A DNA stretch of 11,974 bases, taken from positions 1-11,974 of the forward strand of contig DXGW01000055.1 in assembly GCA_019113665.1 (NCBI GenBank). Reading direction: 5' to 3'. Below, in pieces: positions 1 to 7,366 of the stretch. Position 1 is the stretch's first letter, and every line of letters starts with the position of its first letter. Both the position numbers and the translations under genes were made by a program. The notes below the pieces were generated by a model. It saw only the letters and a program-made list of their open reading frames with translations. It had not been told where the DNA came from and did not search any database. Origin of the DNA: Candidatus Alistipes excrementipullorum. GTDB lineage: Bacteria > Bacteroidota > Bacteroidia > Bacteroidales > Rikenellaceae.

Positions 1-2
1 AC

Positions 3-938
3 TGCCGGTTGATATTGGTCGGGGACAATGCCCAGCTGCCTCCAGTGGGGGCCGATTTCAGCCCGGCGCTCGATCCTGCCGAGCTCTCGGTGTTCGGGCA
101 CGTCGAATATGCCTCAATGGACGATGTGGTCCGCCAGCACGGCGATTCGGGTATATTGTTCAACGCCACGATGCTCCGCTGCATGCTTGAAAACGGTATA
201 TACGAAATCCCGCATTTCGAGATGGATTTCCCGGATATCGAGACGGTCGAGGGCGGTGAGTTCTCCGAGAAACTGCAGGATTGCTATGACCGGTACGGTC
301 GTGACGAAACCATCGTCATAACACGTTCCAACAAGCGGGCTAACCGATATAATGAAGGTATCCGCCGCCATGTGCTGTGCGCCGAGGAGGAGATCGAGAG
401 CGGTGACATGCTTATGGTCGTAAAGAACAATTACCATTTTACCGAGCGGCTGGAGGATTGCCCGATGAACTTCATCGCCAACGGCGACATTGCCCGGCTG
501 AAACGTATCAGGCGTTTCGAGGAGTTGTACGGGTTCCGGTTTGCCGAGGCGGTGCTGTCATTTCCCGATTACGACGATACCGAGATCGAGTGCAAGATTC
601 TGCTCGATACGATCTCGTCGGAGTCGCCGTCGCTGACCCGTGACGAGAGCAGCCGCCTGTTCTACGAGGTGGAAAAGGACTACCTCGACATAAAGAGCAA
701 ACTCAAGCGTTTCGAGATGATCCGCGAAAACCCGCATTTCAATGCACTGCAGGTGAAGTTTGCATACGCCGTGACATGTCACAAGGCCCAGGGCGGACAA
801 TGGAAAGCCGTTTTTGTAGACCGTTGCATATTCGGTGACGAACCAATGTCCAGGGATATGCTGAGATGGCTCTACACGGCACTTACCCGTGCTACGGAGA
901 AACTGTATCTCGTGAATTTCGAAGAAAGATTTTTTTGA
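3..938 (+). CDS. RecD-like superfamily 1 DNA helicase, C-terminal part (cut by left edge)
   Basis: This is the C-terminal 311 residues of an ATP-dependent DNA helicase; the frame is already open at base 3, so the start, Walker A and Walker B lie outside the window. Visible helicase motifs, in order, are motif III (VGDNAQLPPVG, visible residues 6-16), a motif IV-like stretch (IVITRSNKRANRYNEGIRR, about residues 102-120), motif V (FAYAVTCHKAQGGQW, about 253-267) and the motif VI arginine segment (WLYTALTRATEKLYLV, about 287-302). GDxxQLPPVG and CHKAQGxxW are typical of the RecD/RecD2-like branch of SF1. Bacteroidota carry such proteins of roughly 470-480 residues as stand-alone helicases without RecB/RecC partners, so a role in DNA repair or replication is inferred. 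The C-terminus ends in EERFF right at the stop. A TTG near base 9 is not a real start, since motif III begins immediately after it. No hairpin terminator is visible before mutS, so some read-through is possible. Confidence 0.88.
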   Translation, partial: CRLILVGDNAQLPPVGADFSPALDPAELSVFGHVEYASMDDVVRQHGDSGILFNATMLRCMLENGIYEIPHFEMDFPDIETVEGGEFSEKLQDCYDRYGRDETIVITRSNKRANRYNEGIRRHVLCAEEEIESGDMLMVVKNNYHFTERLEDCPMNFIANGDIARLKRIRRFEELYGFRFAEAVLSFPDYDDTEIECKILLDTISSESPSLTRDESSRLFYEVEKDYLDIKSKLKRFEMIRENPHFNALQVKFAYAVTCHKAQGGQWKAVFVDRCIFGDEPMSRDMLRWLYTALTRATEKLYLVNFEERFF

Positions 939-969
939 CTTGTGAATGTCCGGTTTGATCTTTATTTTG

Positions 970-977
970 TATTTTTG
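970..977 (+). promoter_or_regulatory. Putative mutS promoter, -7 element
   Basis: TATTTTTG matches the Bacteroidota -7 consensus TAnnTTTG exactly and lies 21 bp upstream of the mutS start. No good TTTG -33 element sits 19-21 bp upstream; the nearest TTTG (954-957) is only 12 bp away. Transcription would start near 983-984, giving a leader of about 15 nt. Confidence 0.45.
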
Positions 978-998
978 TCTACGCTAAAATGATGTCAA

Positions 999-3680
999 GT
1001 GGCCACTGATAACAAGAAAACGGAGAACAAGAAATATGTCGAGACACCCTTGATGAAGCAGTACTACTCGATCAAGGCTGTTCATCCCGATGCTATACTG
1101 CTGTTTCGCGTAGGCGACTTTTACGAGACCTTCGGCGAGGACGCAATCAAGGCGAGCGGGATATTGGGTATCACCCTTACGCGCCGTGCAAACGGCGCTG
1201 CATCTTATGTCGAACTTGCCGGATTCCCGTTCCATGCAATCGATACGTATCTGCCCAAACTTGTAAGGGCCGGCGAGCGTGTGGCCATATGCGAGCAGCT
1301 CGAAGATCCGAAACTTGTAAAGGGACTTGTCAAGCGCGGCGTCATAGAGTTGGTTACTCCGGGTGTAGTATTGGGTGACAATACCATTCTGCCGATCAAG
1401 GAGAACACATATCTTGCTTCCGTATATTTCGGAAAGGAGAGTACGGGCGTGGCTTTTCTCGATATCTCTACCGGAGAGTTCTATGCGGCCGAGGGCAGTG
1501 ACCAGTATGTCGACAAACTGATGTCTAATCTCTCTCCCAAGGAGGTCATATATCAACGCGGCTGCGAAGAGCGTTTTGCTTCTGCCTTCGGCAACAAACT
1601 CTACACCTACAAGCTCGACGAATGGGTCTTTTCATACGACATCAACCGCGACAAGTTGTGCAAGCAATTCGGTACGCAGAATCTCAAGGGTTTCGGTGTC
1701 GAACATATGCGTAACGGCATTGCCGCGGCCGGCGCCATACTTTATTACCTTGAGTTTACCGAACACCGTGACATAGCCCACATATCATCGATTTCCCGTA
1801 TCGATCAGGACGACTATGTGTGGATCGACAAGTTCACCATACGCAACCTTGAACTCTTCTCGTCCAACGGCAACAATTCGAAAGGCAGTTTCGCCGATGT
1901 CATCGACCGCACACTTACGCCGATGGGCGGACGCCTTCTCAAACGATGGATTGCCATGCCCATCAAGGACGTCAACCGTATAAACGCACGTCTCGATGTG
2001 GTGGAGCATTTTGTCGGCGACCGTGACTTTGCCGAAGCCGTTGCCGATTGCGTCTCCTGTATCGGTGACCTCGAACGCATAGCTTCGCGCATCGCTTCGC
2101 TCCGTGTTACTCAGCGCGAACTTGTGCAGCTCAAGAACTCACTTGCGTCGGTCGGTACGCTGAAGGCACTTCTCGAATCCACCGATAGTGATGTCATGCA
2201 CAACCTGGCGTCGCGTATCGATGTTCTGGAGTGTGTGCGCGAAAGGCTCGAACGCGAAATATACCCCGATCCGGCCAACAACCAGATCCAGAAGGGCGGA
2301 ATCATAGCCGACGGAGTGAACGCCGAACTTGACGACCTGCGTCGCATTGCACGCAACGGCAAGAGCGTGCTTGACAAGATCCTTCAGCGTGAGTCCGAGG
2401 TGACGGGTATCCCCTCGTTGAAGATCGGTTACAACAACATATTCGGATATTATATCGAAGTCCGCAATACGCATAAGGAGAAGGTGCCGCCCGAATGGGT
2501 GCGCAAGCAGACCCTTACCGGTGCCGAACGTTATATTACCGATGAACTCAAGGAGTATGAGGAGAAGATTCTCGGAGCCGAAGACCGTATACTTGCTCTC
2601 GAACAGCAGATATACAATGAGATAATTTCATTCGTGTCGGAATATCTGCGTGAACTGCAGGCCGACGCGCATGCCGTGGCCCATATCGACTGTCTGCATT
2701 CGTTTGCCGTCATGGCCGTCGAGCGTAATTATGTGCGGCCCGTAATAGATACGTCGAAACGTATCGATATCAAGCAGGGCCGTCACCCTGTTATCGAGAC
2801 ACTTATGCCTGTGGGTGAGGAATACATTCCCAATGACGTGATGCTGGACGACGAACAGCAGCAGATAATGATGATTACCGGTCCAAACATGTCGGGTAAG
2901 TCTGCTTTGCTGCGTCAGACGGCACTGATAATACTCATGGCGCAGATCGGGTCGTTTGTGCCTGCCAAATCGGCCAATATCGGTTACGTCGACAAGATAT
3001 TCACCAGGGTAGGAGCCTCGGACAACATCTCGCAGGGTGAGTCGACGTTCATGGTCGAGATGCTCGAATCGGCCTCTATTCTCAATAATATATCGGACCG
3101 CAGCATCGTGCTGCTTGACGAAATAGGGCGCGGAACGAGTACCTATGACGGTATTTCAATCGCGTGGGCCATGGTCGAGTATCTCCATAATCACCCGACG
3201 GCGCATGCCAAGACGCTCTTTGCTACCCATTATCATGAACTCAACGAAATGGAGCAGATGTGCCCGCGCGTCAAGAACTATCACGTTTCGGTCAAGGAGG
3301 TGAACAACACCATCGTTTTCCTGCGAAAGCTCGAACGCGGCGGGACGGAGCACTCTTTCGGTATCCATGTGGCCCGTATGGCCGGTATGCCGCAGTCGGT
3401 TGTGTCCCGTGCAGACGAGATATTGAAGAATCTCGAGCTCGTTTACGGAACCAATGAGATTGTCCCGAGCAAAAGCCCGAAGAACCGCAACAAGCGTCCG
3501 TCGATCAAGGAGACGGTTGAAAGCGCTTCACCTGCCTCGGTACAATTGTCGATGTTCCAGCTTGACGATCCCGTTCTCGTCCAGATACGTGACCAGATAC
3601 GCGACATTGACGTCAACTCGCTGACCCCGCTTGAGGCCCTGAACAAGTTGAACGAGATCAAGAAGATCACGGGATTGTAG
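999..3680 (+). CDS. mutS: DNA mismatch repair protein MutS
   Basis: MutS of 893 residues binds base mismatches and small loops, then recruits MutL in an ATP-dependent way. The mismatch-recognition domain begins with VGDFYETFGE; F41-x-E43 is the Phe-x-Glu motif that contacts the mismatch. The ATPase domain carries Walker A GPNMSGKS (628-635), the signature region QGESTFMVEM (from 679) and Walker B LLDEIGRGTSTYDG (D707, E708). The C-terminal tail contains QLSMF (849-853), a match to the sliding-clamp-binding motif, followed by a short helical segment like the MutS tetramerisation tail. The length is normal for MutS1, and the mismatch domain separates it from MutS2. The start is taken at GTG 999, which gives MATDNKKTENKKYVETPLMK and runs straight into conserved sequence. 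ATGs at 989 and 992 are in another frame and stop after a few codons, and an in-frame TGA at 990-992 excludes a longer start. MutL is not in the window. Confidence 0.97.
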   Translation: MATDNKKTENKKYVETPLMKQYYSIKAVHPDAILLFRVGDFYETFGEDAIKASGILGITLTRRANGAASYVELAGFPFHAIDTYLPKLVRAGERVAICEQLEDPKLVKGLVKRGVIELVTPGVVLGDNTILPIKENTYLASVYFGKESTGVAFLDISTGEFYAAEGSDQYVDKLMSNLSPKEVIYQRGCEERFASAFGNKLYTYKLDEWVFSYDINRDKLCKQFGTQNLKGFGVEHMRNGIAAAGAILYYLEFTEHRDIAHISSISRIDQDDYVWIDKFTIRNLELFSSNGNNSKGSFADVIDRTLTPMGGRLLKRWIAMPIKDVNRINARLDVVEHFVGDRDFAEAVADCVSCIGDLERIASRIASLRVTQRELVQLKNSLASVGTLKALLESTDSDVMHNLASRIDVLECVRERLEREIYPDPANNQIQKGGIIADGVNAELDDLRRIARNGKSVLDKILQRESEVTGIPSLKIGYNNIFGYYIEVRNTHKEKVPPEWVRKQTLTGAERYITDELKEYEEKILGAEDRILALEQQIYNEIISFVSEYLRELQADAHAVAHIDCLHSFAVMAVERNYVRPVIDTSKRIDIKQGRHPVIETLMPVGEEYIPNDVMLDDEQQQIMMITGPNMSGKSALLRQTALIILMAQIGSFVPAKSANIGYVDKIFTRVGASDNISQGESTFMVEMLESASILNNISDRSIVLLDEIGRGTSTYDGISIAWAMVEYLHNHPTAHAKTLFATHYHELNEMEQMCPRVKNYHVSVKEVNNTIVFLRKLERGGTEHSFGIHVARMAGMPQSVVSRADEILKNLELVYGTNEIVPSKSPKNRNKRPSIKETVESASPASVQLSMFQLDDPVLVQIRDQIRDIDVNSLTPLEALNKLNEIKKITGL

Positions 3681-3704
3681 TGGCGTATCCTGTTGCGTGC
3701 AAGT

Positions 3705-3740
3705 AAAAGCGCCCTGCTCCAACGGAACAGGGCGCTTTTT
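3705..3740. terminator. Bidirectional intrinsic terminator between mutS and udk
   Basis: A 12-bp perfect stem (AAAAGCGCCCTG at 3705-3716 with CAGGGCGCTTTT at 3728-3739) encloses an 11-nt loop that can form a further TCC/GGA pairing. It has a T-run on the right (3736-3740) and an A-run on the left (3705-3708), so it can stop transcription from mutS (+) and from udk (-), whose stop codons lie 24 and 15 bp away on either side. Confidence 0.9.
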
Positions 3741-3754
3741 GTTTCATGCGATGT

Positions 3755-4375
3755 TTATTTGTCCTCTATGAGTGACCGTATGTTCTGGATAAGCATCGCT
3801 ACGGCTACCGAATTGAATCCGCCTTCGGGTATGATTACGTCGGCGTATTTCTTCGAAGGTTCGACAAACTCCTCGTGCATCGGCTTCACGGTTGTCGTAT
3901 ACTGGGTTATGACCGATTCCATCGAACGGCCGCGGTCGCGCACGTCACGCATTATTCGCCGTGCAAGACGTATGTCGGCATCGGTGTCGACAAAAACCTT
4001 GATATCCATAAGGTCGCGCAGCTCCTTGTTCTCGAATATCAGTATGCCGTCGATGATGATCACTTTCGAAGGCTTCACCAGAACGGTTTCAGGCATACGG
4101 TCGTGCTCGACGAACGAATATACCGGGTGCTCGATCGGGACGTTGTTCTTGAGCGTACGTATATGCTCGACCATCATGTCCGTATCGAAAGCCTGCGGGT
4201 GGTCGTAATTGAGTTTGGTGCGTTCTTCGTAGGTCAGTTCGGGGTGGGCCTTGTAGTAGAAGTCATGGCATATCGTTGCCACGTCATCTCCCTTGAAAGC
4301 CTCCTGCAAGCGTTTGACCAAAGTGCTTTTTCCGGAGCCGGTGCCTCCTGCGACACCTATGACAGTTACGTCCAT
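3755..4375 (-). CDS. udk: Uridine kinase (uridine/cytidine kinase)
   Basis: Uridine kinase, 206 residues, phosphorylates uridine and cytidine to UMP and CMP in pyrimidine salvage in the cytosol. The P-loop GGTGSGKST lies at residues 10-18 immediately after the N-terminus. Other family features are CHDFYYK (about 36-42), NYDHPQAFD (56-64), which contributes to nucleoside binding, a Walker B-like strand VIIIDGILIFE (105-115), and the arginine-rich lid RRIMRDVRDRGRS (139-151). Length is typical of bacterial Udk (about 205-215 residues), so it is the short kinase and not a kinase-UPRT fusion. The ATG at 4375 leaves a two-residue lead before the first conserved strand. It lies 80 bp downstream of gyrB on the same strand, but a strong terminator sits between them. 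I see only weak promoter-like sequence in the remaining 35 bp, so udk may rely on read-through or an unrecognised promoter. Confidence 0.95.
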   Translation of the reverse strand: MDVTVIGVAGGTGSGKSTLVKRLQEAFKGDDVATICHDFYYKAHPELTYEERTKLNYDHPQAFDTDMMVEHIRTLKNNVPIEHPVYSFVEHDRMPETVLVKPSKVIIIDGILIFENKELRDLMDIKVFVDTDADIRLARRIMRDVRDRGRSMESVITQYTTTVKPMHEEFVEPSKKYADVIIPEGGFNSVAVAMLIQNIRSLIEDK

Positions 4376-4410
4376 ATCAGTGAATTTTAGGGTGTTTTGC
4401 CGATTATATG

Positions 4411-4443
4411 AAAAAGGGGATCATATCCGAAGATACAATCCCC
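4411..4443 (-). terminator. gyrB intrinsic terminator with UUCG tetraloop
   Basis: On the minus strand a stem GGGGATTGTATC (4443 down to 4432) pairs with GATATGATCCCC (4427 down to 4416) through ten Watson-Crick and two G-U pairs. The loop is the extra-stable C(UUCG)G tetraloop (4431-4428), and five T residues follow (4415-4411). It starts 12 bp after the gyrB stop codon. Confidence 0.9.
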
Positions 4444-4455
4444 ATTCAGTCTCTC

Positions 4456-6414
4456 TTATGCGTCGATGTTTGCGTAGTGGGCGTTCTTCTCGATGAATTC
4501 GCGGCGGGGCGGAACATCATCGCCCATGAGCATCGAGAATATGCGGTCTGCTTCAGCTGCATTTTCGATGGTCACCTGGCGCAGGATACGCGTGTCGGGG
4601 TTCATCGTGGTTTCCCACAGCTGGTGTGCGTTCATCTCACCGAGACCTTTGTAGCGCTGTACATGGGTACCCTTGCCGAACTCCTCGGTGATCTGGTCAC
4701 GTTCCTTTTCGGTCCAGCAGTAGCGCTCCTGCTTGCCCTTCTTGACAAGGAAAAGCGGAGGGGTAGCGATATAGACATGCCCGTTTTCGATGAGTTCCTT
4801 CATCTTGCGGAAGAAGAATGTCAGCATCAGCGTTGCAATGTGGCTGCCGTCGACATCGGCATCGGTCATGATTATGATCTTGTCGTAACGCAGTTTCTCA
4901 AGATTCAGCGCCTTGCTGTCCTCCTCGGTGCCGATTGTCACGCCAAGGGCGATGAACATGTTCTTGATCTCCTCGTTTTCCCATATACGGTGCTCCTGAG
5001 CCTTCTCAATGTTCAGGATCTTACCGCGGAGCGGCATTATGGCCTGGAAGTTACGGTCGCGGCCCTGTTTGGCCGTACCGCCTGCGGAGTCTCCCTCGAC
5101 GAAGAATATCTCGGCAATGGAACGGTCGCGGCTCGAGCAGTCAGCCAGTTTGCCCGGAAGACCTGCACCCGAAAGCACCGTCTTGCGCTGTACGGCCTCA
5201 CGAGCGTGGCGTGCGGCGTGACGTGCCGTGGCGGCAAGTATCACCTTCTGTACAATAGCGCGTGCGTCCTTGGGGTTCTCTTCGAGGTAGTGTCCGAGAG
5301 CCTGGGAAACAGCCTGATCCACGGCCAGGGCCACTTCGTCGTTGCCGAGTTTGGTCTTGGTCTGTCCCTCGAACTGTGGCTCTGCAACCTTCACCGAAAT
5401 TACGGCCGTAAGACCCTCGCGGAAGTCGTCGCCATTGATGTCGAACTTCAGTTTGGTGAGCATGCCCGAGTCGTCGGCGTATTTCTTCAGTGTTCTGGTC
5501 AGTGCGCGGCGGAAACCCGTAAGGTGTGTACCTCCCTCTATCGTATTGATGTTGTTGACATACGAATGTACGTTTTCGGAGAACGAGTCGTTGTACTGCA
5601 TGGCAACCTCTACGGGAACACCGTTCTTCTCCGTGTCGAGATATATGATTGACTCGATGATCGGTGTACCGCGTGTCTCGTCGAGATATTTGACAAACTC
5701 CTTGAGGCCGTCCTGCGAATAGAACTGCTCGCCCATCGGATTGCCGTTCTCGTCCTTCTGGCGGTAATCCGTCAGCGAGAGGTGTATGCCCTTGTTCAGG
5801 AATGCCAGCTCACGCAGACGGTTGGCAAGTATGTCGTACTTGTATTCGGTCGTATGGGTGAATATCGATGCGTCGGGCTTGAACGTTATGATTGTTCCGC
5901 GGTCATTGCATTCGCCCTCGATTTTCATCTCGGAGGTGGGGACGCCTTTGCTGTATGTCTGCTTGAAGATCTTGCCTCCGCGGTGGATCTCGGCGACGAG
6001 CAGCGTAGACAGTGCGTTTACGCACGATACACCTACGCCGTGCAGACCTCCCGATACCTTGTAGCTGCCCTTGTCGAACTTACCTCCGGCATGCAGCACC
6101 GTCAGTACGACCTCGAGAGCCGATTTGCCTTCCTTTTCGTGGAAGTCGGTCGGTATGCCTCGGCCGTTGTCCTTGACCGTTATCGAGTTGTCTTCATTGA
6201 TGAATACTTCGATATGCGTGCAGTAGCCTGCCAGTGCCTCGTCGATCGAGTTGTCCACCACCTCGTACACAAGGTGGTGCAGACCCTTTTCGCCGATGTC
6301 TCCGATGTACATGGCAGGACGCTTGCGGACTGCTTCGAGTCCCTCCAGGACTTGGATATTCGACGCCGAATACTCCTCTTCCTGTCTCTTTATGTTCTCT
6401 TGTTCGGTACTCAT
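4456..6414 (-). CDS. gyrB: DNA gyrase subunit B
   Basis: GyrB, 652 residues, is the ATPase and TOPRIM subunit of gyrase; with GyrA it introduces negative supercoils. The GHKL ATPase domain shows EVVDNSIDEA (general-base Glu51), DNGRGIP (about 82-88) and GGLHGVGVS (about 122-130). The transducer region contains QTKTKLGN (about 350-357). The TOPRIM domain has EIFFVEGDSAGGTAKQGRDR (about 434-453) and the metal-binding DADVDGSH (about 517-524). The C-terminus has the QRYKGLGEMNA segment (about 585-595). The acidic LEGDSAGG replaced here by VEGDSAGG and the sequence QTKTKLGN favour GyrB over ParE, and the length matches GyrB without the roughly 170-residue insert found in gammaproteobacteria. The start ATG at 6414 gives MSTEQENIKRQ. 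It lies 78 bp downstream of the FtsE-like gene but has its own strong promoter and terminator, so it is probably expressed independently. GyrA is not in the window. Confidence 0.97.
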   Translation of the reverse strand: MSTEQENIKRQEEEYSASNIQVLEGLEAVRKRPAMYIGDIGEKGLHHLVYEVVDNSIDEALAGYCTHIEVFINEDNSITVKDNGRGIPTDFHEKEGKSALEVVLTVLHAGGKFDKGSYKVSGGLHGVGVSCVNALSTLLVAEIHRGGKIFKQTYSKGVPTSEMKIEGECNDRGTIITFKPDASIFTHTTEYKYDILANRLRELAFLNKGIHLSLTDYRQKDENGNPMGEQFYSQDGLKEFVKYLDETRGTPIIESIIYLDTEKNGVPVEVAMQYNDSFSENVHSYVNNINTIEGGTHLTGFRRALTRTLKKYADDSGMLTKLKFDINGDDFREGLTAVISVKVAEPQFEGQTKTKLGNDEVALAVDQAVSQALGHYLEENPKDARAIVQKVILAATARHAARHAREAVQRKTVLSGAGLPGKLADCSSRDRSIAEIFFVEGDSAGGTAKQGRDRNFQAIMPLRGKILNIEKAQEHRIWENEEIKNMFIALGVTIGTEEDSKALNLEKLRYDKIIIMTDADVDGSHIATLMLTFFFRKMKELIENGHVYIATPPLFLVKKGKQERYCWTEKERDQITEEFGKGTHVQRYKGLGEMNAHQLWETTMNPDTRILRQVTIENAAEADRIFSMLMGDDVPPRREFIEKNAHYANIDA

Positions 6415-6449
6415 TTATATAATATCTCTATGCGCTTCGATTAAACGTA

Positions 6450-6481
6450 CAAATATACGCAAATTCTGCGAAAACTGCAAG
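6450..6481 (-). promoter_or_regulatory. gyrB promoter (Bacteroidota -33/-7 type)
   Basis: On the minus strand CTTG (6481-6478) is followed, after exactly 20 bp, by TATATTTG (6457-6450), a full match to TAnnTTTG. This predicts transcription from about 6443 and a leader of about 30 nt. The -33 element begins only 11 bp after the stop codon of the upstream FtsE-like gene. Confidence 0.75.
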
Positions 6482-6492
6482 CGTGCGAACGC

Positions 6493-7233
6493 CTAACAAC
6501 CCAATTTTTCGCTGAGGTTTATCTCCTTGATTTTGCCGTGCGAGAAAAGTATCGTACGCGAGGGGTAATCCTCTATCAAGGCCGTATTGTGTGTCGACAT
6601 TATCACGGCGCAGCCGCTTTGTGCTATGTTGTGGAATAGCTTCATGATGCCGTCGGCCGTGACAGGGTCAAGGTTGCCGGTAGGCTCGTCGGCAAGTATG
6701 AGGGCCGGCCTGTTAAGCAGGGCGCGGGCGATGACAAGACGCTGCTGCTCGCCGCCGGAGAGCTCGAACGGCATCTTGTAGCCTTTGGTTTCAAGTCCCG
6801 TGAGGGTCAGGACCTCGTCTATGCGCTGCCTTATGGCGCTCTCCTGTTTCCAGCCGGTGGCCTTCATCACGTAGTGCAGGTTCATGAAGACGTTGCGGTC
6901 TGTCAGAAGCTGGTAGTCCTGGAAGACGATGCCTATGTTGCGGCGCAGGTAGGGTATATCCTTGCGTTTGAGCCGGCAAAGATCGAATCCGGCGACCTCG
7001 CCCTCGCCCTCAACAAGCTGAAGTTCGGCGTACAAGGTCTTGAGCAATGAACTTTTGCCGCTTCCGACGCGGCCGATCAGATAGACGAATTCACCCTCGC
7101 ATACGCGGAGGTTGACTTCTGAAAGTATTAATTGCCCTTTCTGTCTGAGGGCTTTGGCCGAATTGTCCGCAAACGGGTCGTCGGCGTGATATATGGCTAC
7201 ATTCTTGAGTTCTACGACGCTTTTACCTGTCAT
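6493..7233 (-). CDS. ftsE: FtsE-like ABC transporter ATP-binding protein
   Basis: This 246-residue ABC ATPase is most like FtsE, which pairs with the membrane protein FtsX to control peptidoglycan hydrolases during division. Motifs are Walker A GRVGSGKS (54-61), Q-loop FQDYQLL (Q105), signature LSGGEQQR (158-165), Walker B LILADEP (178-184) with TGNLDP after it, and H-loop STHN (H215). LRRNIGIVFQDYQLLTDR and LADEPTGNLD are the FtsE/MacB/LolD type. FtsX is not adjacent, which is common in Bacteroidota, so the partner is not shown by context; LolD- or MacB-type export is the main alternative. Between the first strand (VELKNVAIY) and the second (LILSEVNL) there is an extra hydrophilic segment of roughly 15-18 residues (about 16-35) compared with E. 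coli FtsE. A promoter-like element lies just upstream and a terminator separates it from deoD. Confidence 0.85.
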   Translation of the reverse strand: MTGKSVVELKNVAIYHADDPFADNSAKALRQKGQLILSEVNLRVCEGEFVYLIGRVGSGKSSLLKTLYAELQLVEGEGEVAGFDLCRLKRKDIPYLRRNIGIVFQDYQLLTDRNVFMNLHYVMKATGWKQESAIRQRIDEVLTLTGLETKGYKMPFELSGGEQQRLVIARALLNRPALILADEPTGNLDPVTADGIMKLFHNIAQSGCAVIMSTHNTALIEDYPSRTILFSHGKIKEINLSEKLGC

Positions 7234-7256
7234 GGCGTGATGGTTTTAACAAAGGA

Positions 7257-7264
7257 CAAATATA
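7257..7264 (-). promoter_or_regulatory. Putative ftsE-like gene promoter, -7 element
   Basis: TATATTTG on the minus strand (7264-7257) is an exact TAnnTTTG match 23 bp upstream of the start codon, predicting a leader of roughly 17 nt. No TTTG is found 19-21 bp upstream because that space is occupied by the deoD-side terminator hairpin. The T-rich terminator tail runs directly into the promoter. Confidence 0.5.
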
Positions 7265-7267
7265 AAC

Positions 7268-7293
7268 AAAAAATCGGAGAAACCCCCGATTTT
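7268..7293 (-). terminator. Intrinsic terminator between deoD and the ftsE-like gene
   Basis: On the minus strand AAAATCGG (7293-7286) pairs with CCGATTTT (7277-7270), 8 bp, around the loop GGGTTTCT. A run of six T follows from 7273 to 7268, overlapping the end of the stem. It would stop transcripts coming from deoD before the ftsE-like promoter. Confidence 0.8.
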
Positions 7294-7338
7294 ACATATG
7301 CTTTGTTGCGAAAAGCGACCATGTCATGAAACGGAAAG

Positions 7339-7364
7339 CGGAGCGGTCGAACCGCCCCGCTCCG
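7339..7364 (-). other. GC-rich hairpin just after the deoD stop
   Basis: An 8-bp perfect inverted repeat (minus-strand CGGAGCGG at 7364-7357 and CCGCTCCG at 7346-7339, 10-nt loop) starts two bases beyond the deoD stop codon. The following sequence CTTTCCGTTTC is only partly T-rich, so this is either a weak first terminator or an mRNA 3'-end stabilising hairpin ahead of the better terminator at 7268-7293. Confidence 0.5.
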
Positions 7365-7366
7365 TA

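Noticed and set aside
984..1556. 190-codon minus-strand frame at the start of mutS
   Set aside because: Antisense shadow of a strongly conserved mutS region, with no family match and no promoter.
4408..5652. Long open frame of 414 codons on the plus strand opposite gyrB
   Set aside because: It is the antisense shadow of gyrB, whose motifs are all intact on the minus strand; the plus-strand translation has no recognisable domain. The same applies to 5782-6444.
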